DNA from: Hybos culiciformis
Taxonomy: Eukaryota > Arthropoda > Insecta > Diptera > Hybotidae
Assembly: GCA_964007475.1 (NCBI GenBank)
Contig: OZ023275.1
Span: 24,141,052 to 24,205,051, forward strand
Direction: 5' to 3'
DNA: 64,000 nt
The notes beneath the pieces are model-generated. The model saw only the letters and a list, made by a program, of their open reading frames with translations, made no database searches and had not been told where the DNA came from. The position numbers were made by a program, and so were the translations under genes. Numbering within the stretch: the stretch's first letter is position 1; each line of letters opens with the position of its first letter. Of the stretch, positions 1 to 12,304 are shown piece after piece.

Positions 1-273
1 CAAGTTGTGCTAGCACCTCATTAGCACCAAAAAATTTGTTATAACTATAATTGCGGTGCGATAATGGTAAATTTTTAGTTTTTACTTTTTTCAGATTCTA
101 ACGCGATTTTTGAAAATATTCAGAGTACTTTTGTTTGCCAGTATGTATTGAAAAAAAAAACATATTGATTTAAAAACTCTAGCTAGTTATAATTTTTTTT
201 ATAATTTTATTTTGATAATGTATTTTTTTAAGAGAGTGTGCTCTGCACCTGGAGCACCTTAGACCGCTCGCCA

Positions 274-277
<4 letters not shown>
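1..277. repeat. Possible transposon tail abutting the TA run
   Basis: The first 60 bases and 232-277 are less AT-rich than the surroundings and contain small inverted GTGCT/AGCAC motifs (GTGCTAGCAC near the start, TGCACCTGGAGCACC near 246). The second patch runs directly into a TA dinucleotide tract. A retroelement 3' end with a simple-repeat tail is one explanation, but no coding remnant or boundary is visible. Confidence 0.25.

Positions 278-320
<43 letters not shown>
277..320. repeat. TA dinucleotide microsatellite
   Basis: About 22 uninterrupted TA units directly follow a GC-richer patch ending in CGCCACTGA. Confidence 0.9.
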
Positions 321-323
<3 letters not shown>

Positions 324-3300
324 AATATGTATAGAATTTAAGTACACATTTTTGAAATTTTTAAAATAATATTTATGTATAGATTTAATAGATTTACATG
401 AATTCTACCTTTACAACATTATGTTTGTACATTGTATAGAGTGTACTTATATTAAATACATACACATAATATATGTTTTATTTTCCACATGTAAATAACT
501 TAACTTATGAAGGTTATTGTTACATTATAATTTTTTTTTTTATAAATTTAGTTTTTCCAAATAGACCTATACCTAGATTTATATACATAAATGTATGAAC
601 ACTGTTTATCCTTTTTTGTTTTATTTGAATAAAAAGTTATATTAAGAGAAAAATTGATTTTATTTTTCTTATTAAAGAATAGTATAATACAAATAAGTAT
701 TTAAAAAAAAGAAAGAAAGAAATAAAAAAATAAAATAAGAAAAATAAAAGTCTGTCTGGAAGCCAATTTTACCAATTTCATTAATTCCTTTTTTTTCATA
801 ATATTCCTTTTTTTAAATAAAAAAAATAATGTATATATATAATATATATAATATACTTTAAGCTAAATGAATTTTGTTTTCTTTCTTTCGAGAATAATTT
901 TTTCAAGGATATTTATATTATTTTTTTTTCCGTACGGTTATATCTTTAGGGAAAAATAATTGTTACCACTGACGTTTACTTAAAAAAAAAAAAAAACAAA
1001 ATAATCATTTAAGTTTACGTTGGTTGGTTATGGTTTAAAATTTTCCGGTTGTCTGAATTATATTTTGGAAAAAAAAAAAAACATTTTTTTCCTTCTTGGT
1101 CATATGGGAAAAGTTAAATATAAAGTTAGTATTGGAATTGAAAGAAATGCAAGAAGTGAAAGATATGAAAGTATATAATGAAAATTACTATTAGAAAAGC
1201 ATTTTCAAATATTGAAAATTAAAAAAAAAAAACTAATTTTTTTTCTTTATATATTAGAATGTTTATAAAAGGAAAATCAATATATGATCATTAGCAGGAA
1301 ATATGTTGAAAAAATTCACTTTTTCTTTTTCATTGATATATTAAAGTGCATTCAGATTGTCAGAACAATTTTAGGATAATTCAATTGAAAAATTATTAAG
1401 GAAAAAATCTGAAAGAGGGAAATCAGAAAATAATTTTATCAAAAAATGTAAAATTAATGCATGAAACTATACATAAGATATAATAAAAAATTATATAGTA
1501 CACCAAAATCTTATACTTTTTTCTTGAAATGTACCACTTTTCAATTCAATTCTATACAGTTGCAAATTAATTTATTAAACTTAATTTAAATTGTATAACT
1601 TAACATATGTACTCAAGTTTTTTATGTAATCTAATTTAATATAGGTATAAAAATATAATAATTTTGAATCAATAAGCTCCAAGGTGAAACTTATTTTACC
1701 ACATTTAAAATTGACTAATGTGTTTACCCATCGTGAGAAAAATATTTATATTTTTATAAGTTTATAAAAAAATAAAAAAAAAGATTTTTCAAGCACAACC
1801 TTTTCTGATTTCATTGGAATGAGGTCTATACAAATTTAGTTTTATATAAATTGTAGTATATATTTTTTTTGATTAAAAATTTATGCTCCACTTAAGAAGA
1901 AATATAAATAAATATTAAGTAAGTGAAACAGAATTTTCATTTTAATTTTGAAAATATACCTTTTAATAAGGCATTTCCATTTAAAATCAATAACACTTTG
2001 ATCTCGTAAATATCCTGTGATAAGTTTTGCGTAAAAGGTTAACTTTACATATAGTAGATTCAATCAAATAAAATATGTTCCCATCAAAATATGTTTTTTT
2101 TTAATTATTTGTTGTAAAATAACAAGTAACCTCAAACTTAGACTAATTTATCATTTTACATTTTACATTTGAATAGATTTCTCAAATTATAGGCTCAAAT
2201 ACTTTCTTCATAAATTGCCTGTCTCGCGCAGTTTATTTCAAAATCATTGAAGTTTTAAATTTTAAACTTTCTGGACTCACAAAAAAGATAGCAAAAAGAA
2301 GAACATAAAATACCATAAATTCATGTTTTTTTAGATATACTATTTTTTTTTTTGTATGATGATCAAATCTTGAAATCAAATACATTTGTCACGTACAAAA
2401 TTTCAGAAACAGAAATTAAAATAAAGTTTTTCATTTTCAGTTTTTATGACTTTTTCATGTCTTTTCGAAAAAAAAAAAAAAAAAATAAAATAGAAAAAAT
2501 AAATAATTTTTTTTCTTGTTTAAATATTTGTCAATAAAATAGGAAGTAAGCCTGGGAGCGCTTTCTTTAATATTTGGCTATTAAAAAGTTTTTAATTGTT
2601 TCATTGTTAAATTTTTGTGATGTTAATTTAAGTATTTATGTATGTTTTTTATAATTTCAAAACATTCGTTCTAATTATAAAAAATACACAAAGATTAATA
2701 AAGTAGGGCGAGTTTATGTTAATTTTATTTTAGACAAAATAAAACTTGGGTATATTCATTTACAATTATTATAGGCCTATATTTTCAGTGTTACGTGCTA
2801 AAATAAATTTTGTAAAAACTGCATTAAATTTTATTTTTTTTTAGAAATATCAGGTAACCCACATAATTCCTGTGATCGGTCAATGTTTTTACTGCAGTTT
2901 ACATTGTTGTTTTTAGTTATGCAGATGTAAAAAAAAGAACACAGTATGGTATAGCTTTAAGTCTATTTGTTATTTTATTATGACCCAAACTTAGTTTTTT
3001 TTTTTTTTTTAAATATTTTTAAGGTCATAACGATTTTAATTTGGACATTCTCCAAATTATATAGAAAAAATAATTAAAATTTTTGTCACAAATCTAATGT
3101 GACTTTTAATTGAAACTTACGTTTATATGCAATTTTTTTTTTTTTTGTATGAAATGTCTAAAATGTCGATGTTCTAAAAATTGAAAAGATAAGATAATTA
3201 TTGTTGTGAATTAAATTGGCATAAGTATTAAATAATAACGTAAAACATTTTGTTTTGGTATTTAAAATTATTGGCTCTTTTAAATCATTATGGATAAAAA

Positions 3301-4248
3301 ATATGGGATAGATTCTTTTTCTATTCAATTAATGATTGTAAGTAAAAAAATTCTAGATATTATCGATGTTTAGATTTATAGATTTTTTTTTTGTTTAAGT
3401 TTTTAAGATATCTATTATTTATTATAAACTATATATCGAGTTAAGTATATTGTATATTAAACTTGTAAAGTATACTGAAAACGACTTTTTATATATAGTT
3501 CCAACTTAACTAACTGCTCCCCAAATCAAGAAAACTAATCGATTTTCTTGCATTATTTGTGAATAAACTCTAAATGTTGAAAATACAAAAAATACTTAAA
3601 GGATTAAAATGTTAAATCAGTTATAGAAAATTGACACAGCAATTGTTTTATGTACACACAAAGTACAAGGTATATATATAATAAAATATAAATGAACTAA
3701 ATTTGAATTTCAGATTTATTTTGGTTTTGATTTAAAATTGTTATTAAAATTCATAAAACAATGTGACTTAAAAATATCTTATTTTGTTAATATTTATTTT
3801 TTAACTTATGTTTGTTTTCTTTTTCATTGTAAATTATTCGTATATGTAATTTATATATTAAAAAAAAAAAATAATAAAGAAAATAATAAAGAAAGTTATT
3901 GTTAGAATTTTTAATGATAAAAATAATGAAAAGAAGTTAGGAGAAAATTCACAATTACTATTAAAGCTGAATTTCCATTTCAATTACCTTCATTTATTTT
4001 TTGAAGTTTTTTCATTTTGGAAAAAAATATTTATTTTAAAAACAGTAAATTTATTAATAAAAAAAAATATATTTTTCCTAAGTTTTTTTTTGGACTATCT
4101 TAAATTAGAAAAGCCAGGTTGGAATTAATTCGAAAACCACAATATATGCGCATTCAGCATATTCATGTCAAAAGTACGTAAATTAAGAAAAGGGGAAATT
4201 ATTTTATTTGACAAATGCGTCGGTGGTAAGTTATATAATAAATTTTCC
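321..4248. other. AT-rich non-coding DNA
   Basis: Extremely AT-rich sequence with many A and T homopolymers. Short open frames here lack coding character. I see no exon, RNA gene or transposon boundary. It may be intron or 3' flank of the minus-strand gene. Confidence 0.5.
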
Positions 4249-5178
4249 TTCTTTTTGAGGACACAATTCTTATTAACTCGTACAGGAATTTGTCTCTTTA
4301 TTTATATATTTCTTTACTATTTTCGACACTCTCGTAGACCCACTTTTCGTCATCACAGCGAGCTGAAATTTGGCACACAGGTTCATGTCGTGTGACAATT
4401 GAATCTATCAAAATTTGAACCGGAAATTTCCATGGAAAACCCGGAAAATCGGCAAAAATCATTTGAAAATATGGTGCAAATTTGATTAGTGATAAATTCG
4501 TTTCAGGAAATATGCAAAGTTTTCCGATTTTTCCGAAAAAAAATTCCGAAATTTTCTGACTTTTCCGGAAAATTTTTTGTTAAAAAAGTTTTCTAAATTA
4601 TGCCGGATTAAGTTCATTAGCATCATTACTTTCTCTACGAGAATGGTGAAAACTTGCAGAAAAAATCGAGGAAAATTCATGTAAAACGGTTTTCCTGAGT
4701 TTTTCCGACCAAGGAAGCGTTTGAGCCTTTCGCAACCTGAGACAAAGTTGTAGAGCGAAATGAGTTACATAAAGTTACTTTTGTGGAAAACTCGATGGAA
4801 AATCCGGAAAAGCGGGAAAATCATCGTAAAAGTTTTCATCGATATGATTAGTGATAAATCTTCAACAATCATGAAAACTTGTATGAAAAATCGAGGAAAA
4901 TTTGTAATAACAATTTAGTTAACGTGAAAAAGGCAGAAAATAAAAATAAGTTAAAGACGAGTTTTCCAAAAAACTGAGGCCAAGCCGCATGAAAAAGTAG
5001 AAAATAACTTTTTCTTCACACAGAGGTGGACTCAGATTTTTTGATTGGGACATTTCTCTTGAATATTCTTTCTCTTCATGAATCAAATCACTTACGTCCC
5101 AATCAAAAAATCTGAGTCCACCTCTGTTTGAAGAAAAAGTTATTTTCTACTTTTTCATGCGGCTTGGCCTAAGTTTTT
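4249..5178 (+). repeat. Dispersed repeat, copy 1, with hairpin at its right end
   Basis: About 930 bp that reappear in inverted orientation at 55668-56573. The left end begins GAGGACACAATTCTTATTAA. The body has many GGAAAA/TTTTCC motifs and stretches such as CAGCGAGCTGAAATTTGGCA. The right part (about 4966-5178) is an inverted repeat whose arms contain CAGAGGTGGACTCAGATTTT and GAAAAAGTAGAAAATAAC, around a loop of about 45 bp. No long open frame. The type of element is unknown; a foldback or non-autonomous DNA element is plausible. Confidence 0.85.
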
Positions 5179-7381
5179 TACTTATTTTTTTTAAGTATGT
5201 TTATTAAGTATGTTAAGTATTTTAAGTATGTTTATTATATGTCTGAGTTTAAGTAAACAAAAAATTGGTTTGATTATATGTGAAACTCAATGTAGGTAAT
5301 TAACTAAATTAAATTTTAATGTTTATTTTTTTCATTATTATTCTAATTAAAAATTTTTAAAAATAAAAATAATTTAAAATATATATTTCATTCTTATGTT
5401 TAATTTTGTGCCTAATATAAATTTCACCCTATTAATAAGAAAATTCTATTTTACAGAAATTTTTGTATAATATAGGTACGCAATGCTGATTTATCCAAGT
5501 GCCTCTGGGCTTATTTTTAATTAAACTCTTAAGAGAAAATTCAATATTTTCATTTACGAAATTTCATCTTAAATATATGAGTTCACAAAAAAATAAAAAT
5601 AATAACAAAAAATAAAAACAATTTTCTTTTTCTATTTAAAAACGCAGTGGGAAGTTTTTTGCTTTTTAGGGAATAATTTTGTCTTTTTCATCATAAAAAT
5701 AATCCTTCTTCATAAAAAAAACCAAGGTCGTTTTTATAACGAAAAAAAAATTGTAATTTCCATGATAAAGACATACATACATACATACATAAATTCTCTT
5801 CCTGTGGCGAGTAAAACAATATAGGAGTTTTTTTTTTGCATTGAGAATTAGGTTCATACTCAAATTTTGAAGACAAAACTTTAGATTTCATTTATTATTT
5901 TCATCTGTTCTGAGAAAATAATTAGGAAATAAAAGTTTGATAATATGAAATTTAAAATAACTATTTTTTTTTTTTTTTTTTTTTCAAAAAACTTAAGCTC
6001 AAGATCCTATGTAATATTTTCAAATTTCTCATTCTTACTAAAAGCATAAAACGACAAAGGAAAATTTTTATTTTGGAATTGGAAAATTTATAGTAGTCTT
6101 GGATGAACTTGGACACAATTTTCATAAAAAAATTATAAGCTTCAAAGGCTTAACAAAGGGTTCGAATGGACACAAATGGAATAGTTGCGCGAAATTCTTT
6201 TCTTTAATTCACCAAAAAGTAATACTCATTATTTTTCTCGCAATCCTTTATTTGCTGCAATCAAACGTAGACTAAACAATATTTGGAACACGATAGAATT
6301 TATTTTCCGCAGTTGAAATTTATAGTTGAATGCGGATGTCCGACACAGTGTTAGTTTGTTTTTTTTTTTGTTTTCAAAATGTAAATATTCTTTATCATAA
6401 TTTTATTGACAGGAAAAAAACAAATAAATTGAAATTTTCTTGAAATTTATACTGAAAAACTATTATTATCTTACTTGGAAAATTAATAGATTTTTTTACG
6501 TTATTATATCCTTGACTTTTTGTGGTAACTAACTGTACATATATTTGAATTGTGTGCAATTTATTATGCATTTATAAAATGGGATGGTAGATCTTTATAA
6601 TGAAAACTGAATGCAGTACATTCTCATTACATGCATTCACCTATTTTATTTCAGGATTTATATAGAAAACAATCAATCGTTATGCAACTTTTATGTTTTA
6701 ACATTTATTGATTTATATAAAATTATTTATCATCATATTAAATGTAAGTTTATCTGTACGTGTAGCTAAGTACAAGATTGTAGTGGAAATATTTATATAT
6801 AATATAAAATAATGTAGGTAGATATTCAGTGTTGTGTAAAATTGTATAAAATAGTATAATGGTGGTGTCTATGTACAAAAATAAATTATTATGAATATCA
6901 TTAGAGCATAAACCAATTAGTAGTGAAAAAAGAATATGCAGATAATGCTTGTTAAAAACATTCACGATACTGTGGCGACCTAATCCTTTTTGTCCCCAAG
7001 CAATGTTTTTGATAATGAGCTGATTATTTAAAAAAGCTTTTTACTAATTTATTTTACTTAAATGAAAATGAAAAAATTTTTTTTTTAATTTTGAATAAAC
7101 TCTATCTAAATGTTATATATATTATCTAAATTAGGGAAAATTGTTTAATATAAGAAATTCCCACGGAGTTGAAAACTGATATTCATATCTTAGTTATTAA
7201 AAAAAAATATTTCCAGAACTACGAATAAAATAATAATTCCCTTTTGATAAAAGATAGTTTTTTTTTCGTATAGTTTCTTCGTTCTTGTTATTTCTATGCA
7301 CACCATAAGTTAGTTATGTTTTGTATGAGTATTTATTATATAGTGACAAATTAAAGCACGATGTAGTGGATCGATTACTTC
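5179..7381. other. AT-rich non-coding DNA
   Basis: No gene seen. It contains short direct repeats of TTTAAGTATG near 5190-5230, an ACAT tetranucleotide run near 5770-5790, and poly-T runs. Confidence 0.5.
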
Positions 7382-7389
7382 ATTATAAC

Positions 7390-8329
7390 TAGGGATTGCA
7401 AAAAAAGCAAAAAAAACCAATACCGGTATTTCGGTATTGAACTTTACTGATACCGGGATCCCGGTTTTAATACCGGTATTCCAAAAAATAATATTTCTCA
7501 AAATAAAAAATACCTATAATAATTATTATAAAAATGAAATAAAAATTATTTAATTAATAAAAAACATACCCACTGCTAATTGCAACCTCCAATAATTTAA
7601 AAAAAATACTTTCACACTAAATCAGCAGAATTGTTAAAATATTTAAGTAAATACAAATGCAACTACACACAACAAACTATTAAGAGCCCTCAGTGCGGAA
7701 AATGGGTCTTGGTTTTGCTTTGATTCTAGAGTTAATACAATCTCGACTGATGTGATTTTTTGATATGTTAGAGAGTATATAACTGGCTCCAGGGTAGGCG
7801 AGGCGAATTTTTTGAATTTTTTGGCCCAAATAAGCCTTTAAAATACTTGAACATATTTGCTTGGATTCTGAAGTAAAGCAAAAAGATAATAAAAAATCTC
7901 AAACGCAGAAATAAAGCTAAAACACCACTCTCCAGGGCTGGTGACGTGAAATTTTGAATTTCTTTAATTTTCTAAACAATTTTTAATTAATTTCATTTAT
8001 TTCTAAAAAAATTTTAATTTTTTTGATAAATTACAGTTTCTGCACAGAAATAAAATTCAAATATAGTTTTGTGATTTTCTGGTAGAGGTGTTTTTCGTAC
8101 AATTTTTGTCGCATTTTTCACGGCCGTTTATTTTCTGTAAAATAAAACAAAAAAAAACTGCAAAAATAGAAAACAGAATTTCACGTCGAGGGCTCTTAAA
8201 ACTTTTATTTTTTTGGTAACCGCACATGTTTGTGATTATAAAAAACAATCTACCGGTATTGATTTTCATTGGTTTTTCTCCGAAATACCGGGATCCCGGT
8301 ATCCCGGGATCCCGGTATTGCGATCCCTA
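7390..8329. mobile_element. hAT-like non-autonomous transposon (940 bp)
   Basis: The ends are inverted: TAGGGATTGCAA on the left and TTGCGATCCCTA on the right. They are followed inwards by repeated ACCGGTATT and CCGGGATCCCGG palindromes. The 8-bp sequence ATTATAAC stands on both sides (7382-7389 and 8330-8337) as a target duplication. An 8-bp duplication and short TIRs beginning with a YAGGG-type motif are hallmarks of the hAT superfamily. There is no transposase frame, so mobilisation would need an enzyme in trans. A second element appears to be nested inside at 7684-8195. Confidence 0.88.
7684..8195. mobile_element. Possible TTAA-bounded element nested in the hAT-like element
   Basis: Both ends are flanked by TTAA (7680-7683 and 8196-8199) and begin with the inverted octamer GAGCCCTC/GAGGGCTC, with partial similarity further in. 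TTAA duplication is the signature of piggyBac-type elements. The inside holds two related segments beginning CTCCAGGG (near 7787 and 7930). A short part of the interior recurs at 50612-50660, which supports it being its own repeat family. There is no transposase frame. Confidence 0.6.
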
Positions 8330-8337
8330 ATTATAAC

Positions 8338-11300
8338 GAACCCATTAAAACTAAAATATTTTTCATTTCGTTGTTGAAAAATTTGATCTTACAATTATTC
8401 CAAATGCGAATGGTCTTTTCAAAATTAACGTCTGGCAGACTCACGCAGAGCATTTGCTTCGAAATATCGCCGACTGAAAGAGCAGCGTGAATCGAGTTTT
8501 TCTCTATTTTATTAACATTAAAAGGGAATAATTGAAAAAGAACTTTGTTTTATTTATTATACCAAAATTTTCATATAAATTCCGGTACATCGTTTTTCAG
8601 TATTTTATTTAATTTCTGCATTAAGGTGATCACGTATGAAAGGTACCTAATTTTAATTAAAAATTAAATTTTTTTTATAATATATATGTTGTTTCTTAAA
8701 ATGAAAATAAGAACAAACTTAAAATTTTCAATGTTCTTAAGGGATAAAGAGTTGAATATTTTTTTTACATTAAAATATTTTATTAAAATTACCCAAGAGA
8801 TTTTGACTTCTTTACCTGTACGAAAAAAAAAAAAAACTGATATCACATTGCACTTGAATGTGAAGTGCATTTTCAATTTTCTGCATTTTCATTGTTAATT
8901 CCAAGAACTTATATATACATAGTTAACTTTATAAAAAAAAAAAAGAAGGAAAATTGTTAACACAAATTCTTCATGTGCAACTTTATTTACACTTCACCTG
9001 TTTTAACAAGTTCTTATTACAAAAAAAAAAATTACCTGGTATTTTATTCGGGCAAGTGGACCGTCTTTTTAATAAGAATTAAAGTTCAGAAGTTAGAAAA
9101 TTTCTATCGAATAAATATCATTAGTAAGTGTTCTACACTCTATCTCATAACTTGTAAGTATTCTTGAGAAAAATTATTCATGTAATAAAAAGCAATAAGA
9201 AAAAAAAAGTCAAAAAACATATTATTATAAAATTACTTTGGTATTGATATATGTATACGTATTACTGACGTACGTAGATGATTTGCGAATCTAATTAAAA
9301 ATGATTAAATTTTGCTTAAAATGTTATAATGAAATGTCAATGTTTATTCATAAACTTTATACCTTGTACTCATTATTTGAAATTAATCTAAAAAATGCAA
9401 GAGTTTGATGTAAAAAAAATTCGATTTAATTTCTTGTTTTTTCATAACTTATAAATATTTAAATTAATGAATTTTTCAGATTTATCTACTGTTCATATGC
9501 ACTCTATAACATACAAAGAAAAAACATTGAGCATATAGAAATTTGAATTTTGAATATGCATCAGGATCTTAATTTGTTGAAGGTTTTTTTTTTTCTCATA
9601 AAAATAATTGGAACAGAAAATTTACATTTTTTGTTTTAAGAAAATAAAAAATTTTTTTCGTTTTAAATTAAAAAGAAAAACGAAAAATCACGTAATGAAC
9701 CATTTGAATATTTTGATAATTTATTTCCGATTTTTAAATTGATCTTATTTAATAAAGAAAAATCAATATAGAATTTTTTATTTTTGATCTAGATTCATAA
9801 ATTAAGAAGAATTTATGCTGCGGATGAGTGAATAATAAATTATCGAATTAATATTCAAGAATTAATCATCAGAATAGTTTTTTTATTGCAATTAATTGAA
9901 AAACATTAAATTATAAAAGTTTTTAGCGCAATTTCTGAATTGGTAAATTTTTTAGTAAGAATTGATTACAAATTTCTTTCAAAGTTAAGGTCATTCTAGA
10001 ATTGATGATTGCTTTCGATAAATTGCATTAAAAATAATTGAAAAAGAAGATTTTTTCCAGTTTAGTGAAAAAATGGAAGTTTCGTCTTTAATATTACATC
10101 GATTTAAAAAAAGAATATATTTTTTTTTTCTAAAAATTCAAACACCTACAATTTACTTACAACAATCTTAATAACTTTATTTACATGCATTTTTTCCAAT
10201 ATATATGATTCAATTTTTTGAAAATAAAAAAAATTATTTCCGGACAAAATATGTTCTACCTTCATACGTAAATTAGTTTTTTTTTTTGTACAATTAGCAA
10301 ACTTTATGTAAATCATTGCCAGGGAAACAATTCTAATTAATTTTTTATTTTTATTTTTGTTAGGTACATCTACATAAAATATACCTATATAGCCGGCCAC
10401 ACAAAACAGAATTTCATATGAAATTCAAGTTTGTATATTGACAAAGTTGTACTATTAATTTAAGGCTCCAGAAATACCTTGTAAAATATTAATATTTATA
10501 TAGATGAAAATAAAGCAAAATTTCATTTACACATAAACTTTAAAGTTTAGTTCTATATAATAAATTATGGAAATTATATTGTTGATTTATTGACAATCAA
10601 TGTTAAACTAAATGTATATTTTTCCTATATTAGAAAAAAAATAAATAAATTGAAAAATTGAGTTATTATGTAAATTTTCGATAACAAGGGTTCACAATAA
10701 ATGAATAGGAAAATGAGGGATTTATTGTTATGATAGTTATGTTTTTTATATAATTTTTATAGAATCAATGACACAGAATGAATTATTAAATTAAAATTGT
10801 AAATTATATTTTAATTTTATATTAAACATTTTATATGATTTATTATTTTATGTCAAATTCTGACCCCATTAAAAGTTTGTTCTTACTTCAATAGAGAATG
10901 AGAAAATTCAGCTTTTAGTTTTAATTATTTTATATGATTATATGATTTCCCAAGTATGGAAATTTCCTTTTCGGATTGATGAAAAAGAAAATACAGAAAT
11001 TTTTACCATAACAATAAAGTAGGAGCAAAAAAAAATTAATTCGTTTATTTTCCAAGTCAAGAAGATATACATTGGTCATTAGTTTTTTAATGTTATTAAA
11101 CAAATTACAATTTTTTTCTAACGATTTTTTCATTTATCCTTAAAATATTAAAATTTAAATAATTTTTTAATGATTTTTATTTAAAACTAACTCATGTAGG
11201 TTTTTAATTTTATCGATTTGAACTTTGATCCTTGAAAAATTTTTCACCTTGGACATAAATTCCTTGTTGTATGACAAAAAATAAAAATAAAAATAACAAA

Positions 11301-11764
11301 ACATGTGGAAGTTGAATTTAATATACATGAAATAAAAAACAAGAAATATAAGGTAACAGAGACGAAAAGAAAGCACACCCTATGTAATTTTTTCTTTTAA
11401 ATGTTGAAAACTCATAAAATATTTAGCATATAATTATAATGGTTGTTTTTTCATTCATTTTATGCTATTGCAATCTAAAACTTTGAGAACAAAGAAAACA
11501 ATAAAAATGAAAGAACATTTTTTTTTAAATAAAAAAAAAAACAACTATATAGTGAAAATTATTTTATTAAATTTTTATAAGCAGAAAAACTTTTAATATA
11601 CTTAAAAAATTTTTAGACCAGAAGAAAAATGTTAGTACGGAAGCCGTATTACGTTTCTTCATACAATATATTCAATGAACATTAATAACTTTGAACGCTA
11701 TGTTTTTTTTTTTTTTTAATATCTTTGTGTTCTGAAATTATGTACTTTTGTCAATTTTAATCAA
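8338..11764. other. AT-rich non-coding DNA
   Basis: No exon, RNA gene or element boundary recognised. Open frames here are chance readings of poly-A/poly-T sequence. Confidence 0.5.
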
Positions 11765-12304
11765 TTTTAATGCGTTGGGGATCGTTATGTTGTATTTAGT
11801 GCTATAGAATTTAGATCACTAAATGGAGTATTATATGCGCCAATACTCGTGCAATCATTTAGATGCATCTGCGTAAATAATGAAAAAATTTAGATGCATC
11901 AGCGTATATAATGAAAAAATTTAGATGCATCAGCGTAAATAATGAAATCATTTAGATGTTTCGTATTGAATATTACGTAATACCTAAACAAACATAATAT
12001 CTCTAACAATATTTCAATACAGCCAAATACAAAAAAAAAAAAGAGAAAAAATGAGAAGAAAAAATATTCTCTCTTTGCAACTACCTCTCCCCTACGCATT
12101 AAAACAGTATATTGGATATGTAAACAAAATTTGTTATACAACTCGTTCTGTATTTACACAAAAATACATTGACACTTGTCAATTTATATCACTCGACCTT
12201 CGGTCTCGTGATATAAGTATTGACTCGTGTCAATGTATTTTTGTGTATACAGAACTCTTAATTAATAACAAATTTAGTTTACATATAAAATAATCTACTA
12301 TTAA
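11765..12304. mobile_element. 540-bp repeat, copy 1, with palindromic right part
   Basis: Nearly identical in length and sequence to 16545-17085. The left part starts TTTTAATGCGTTGGGG and carries a short tandem array. An imperfect inverse of the start (CCCCTACGCATTAAAA) lies at 12089-12104. The right part (12099-12304) is a 206-bp near-complete palindrome with TTAA at each end and a centre around CGACCTTCGGTC. TTAA also occurs at 11767-11770. There is no coding capacity. It looks like a MITE or foldback family; whether the two parts are one element or two is unclear. Confidence 0.82.
11853..11960. repeat. Tandem array of about 34 bp, about three units plus a partial
   Basis: The unit contains TTTAGATGCATCAGCGTA followed by WATAATGAAAAAA and is repeated with small changes (CTGCG/CAGCG). 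The same array is present in copy 2 (about 16633-16740). Confidence 0.85.

Noticed and set aside
11850..11960. CRISPR-like array
   Set aside because: Units are head-to-tail without unique spacers, and the DNA is eukaryotic.
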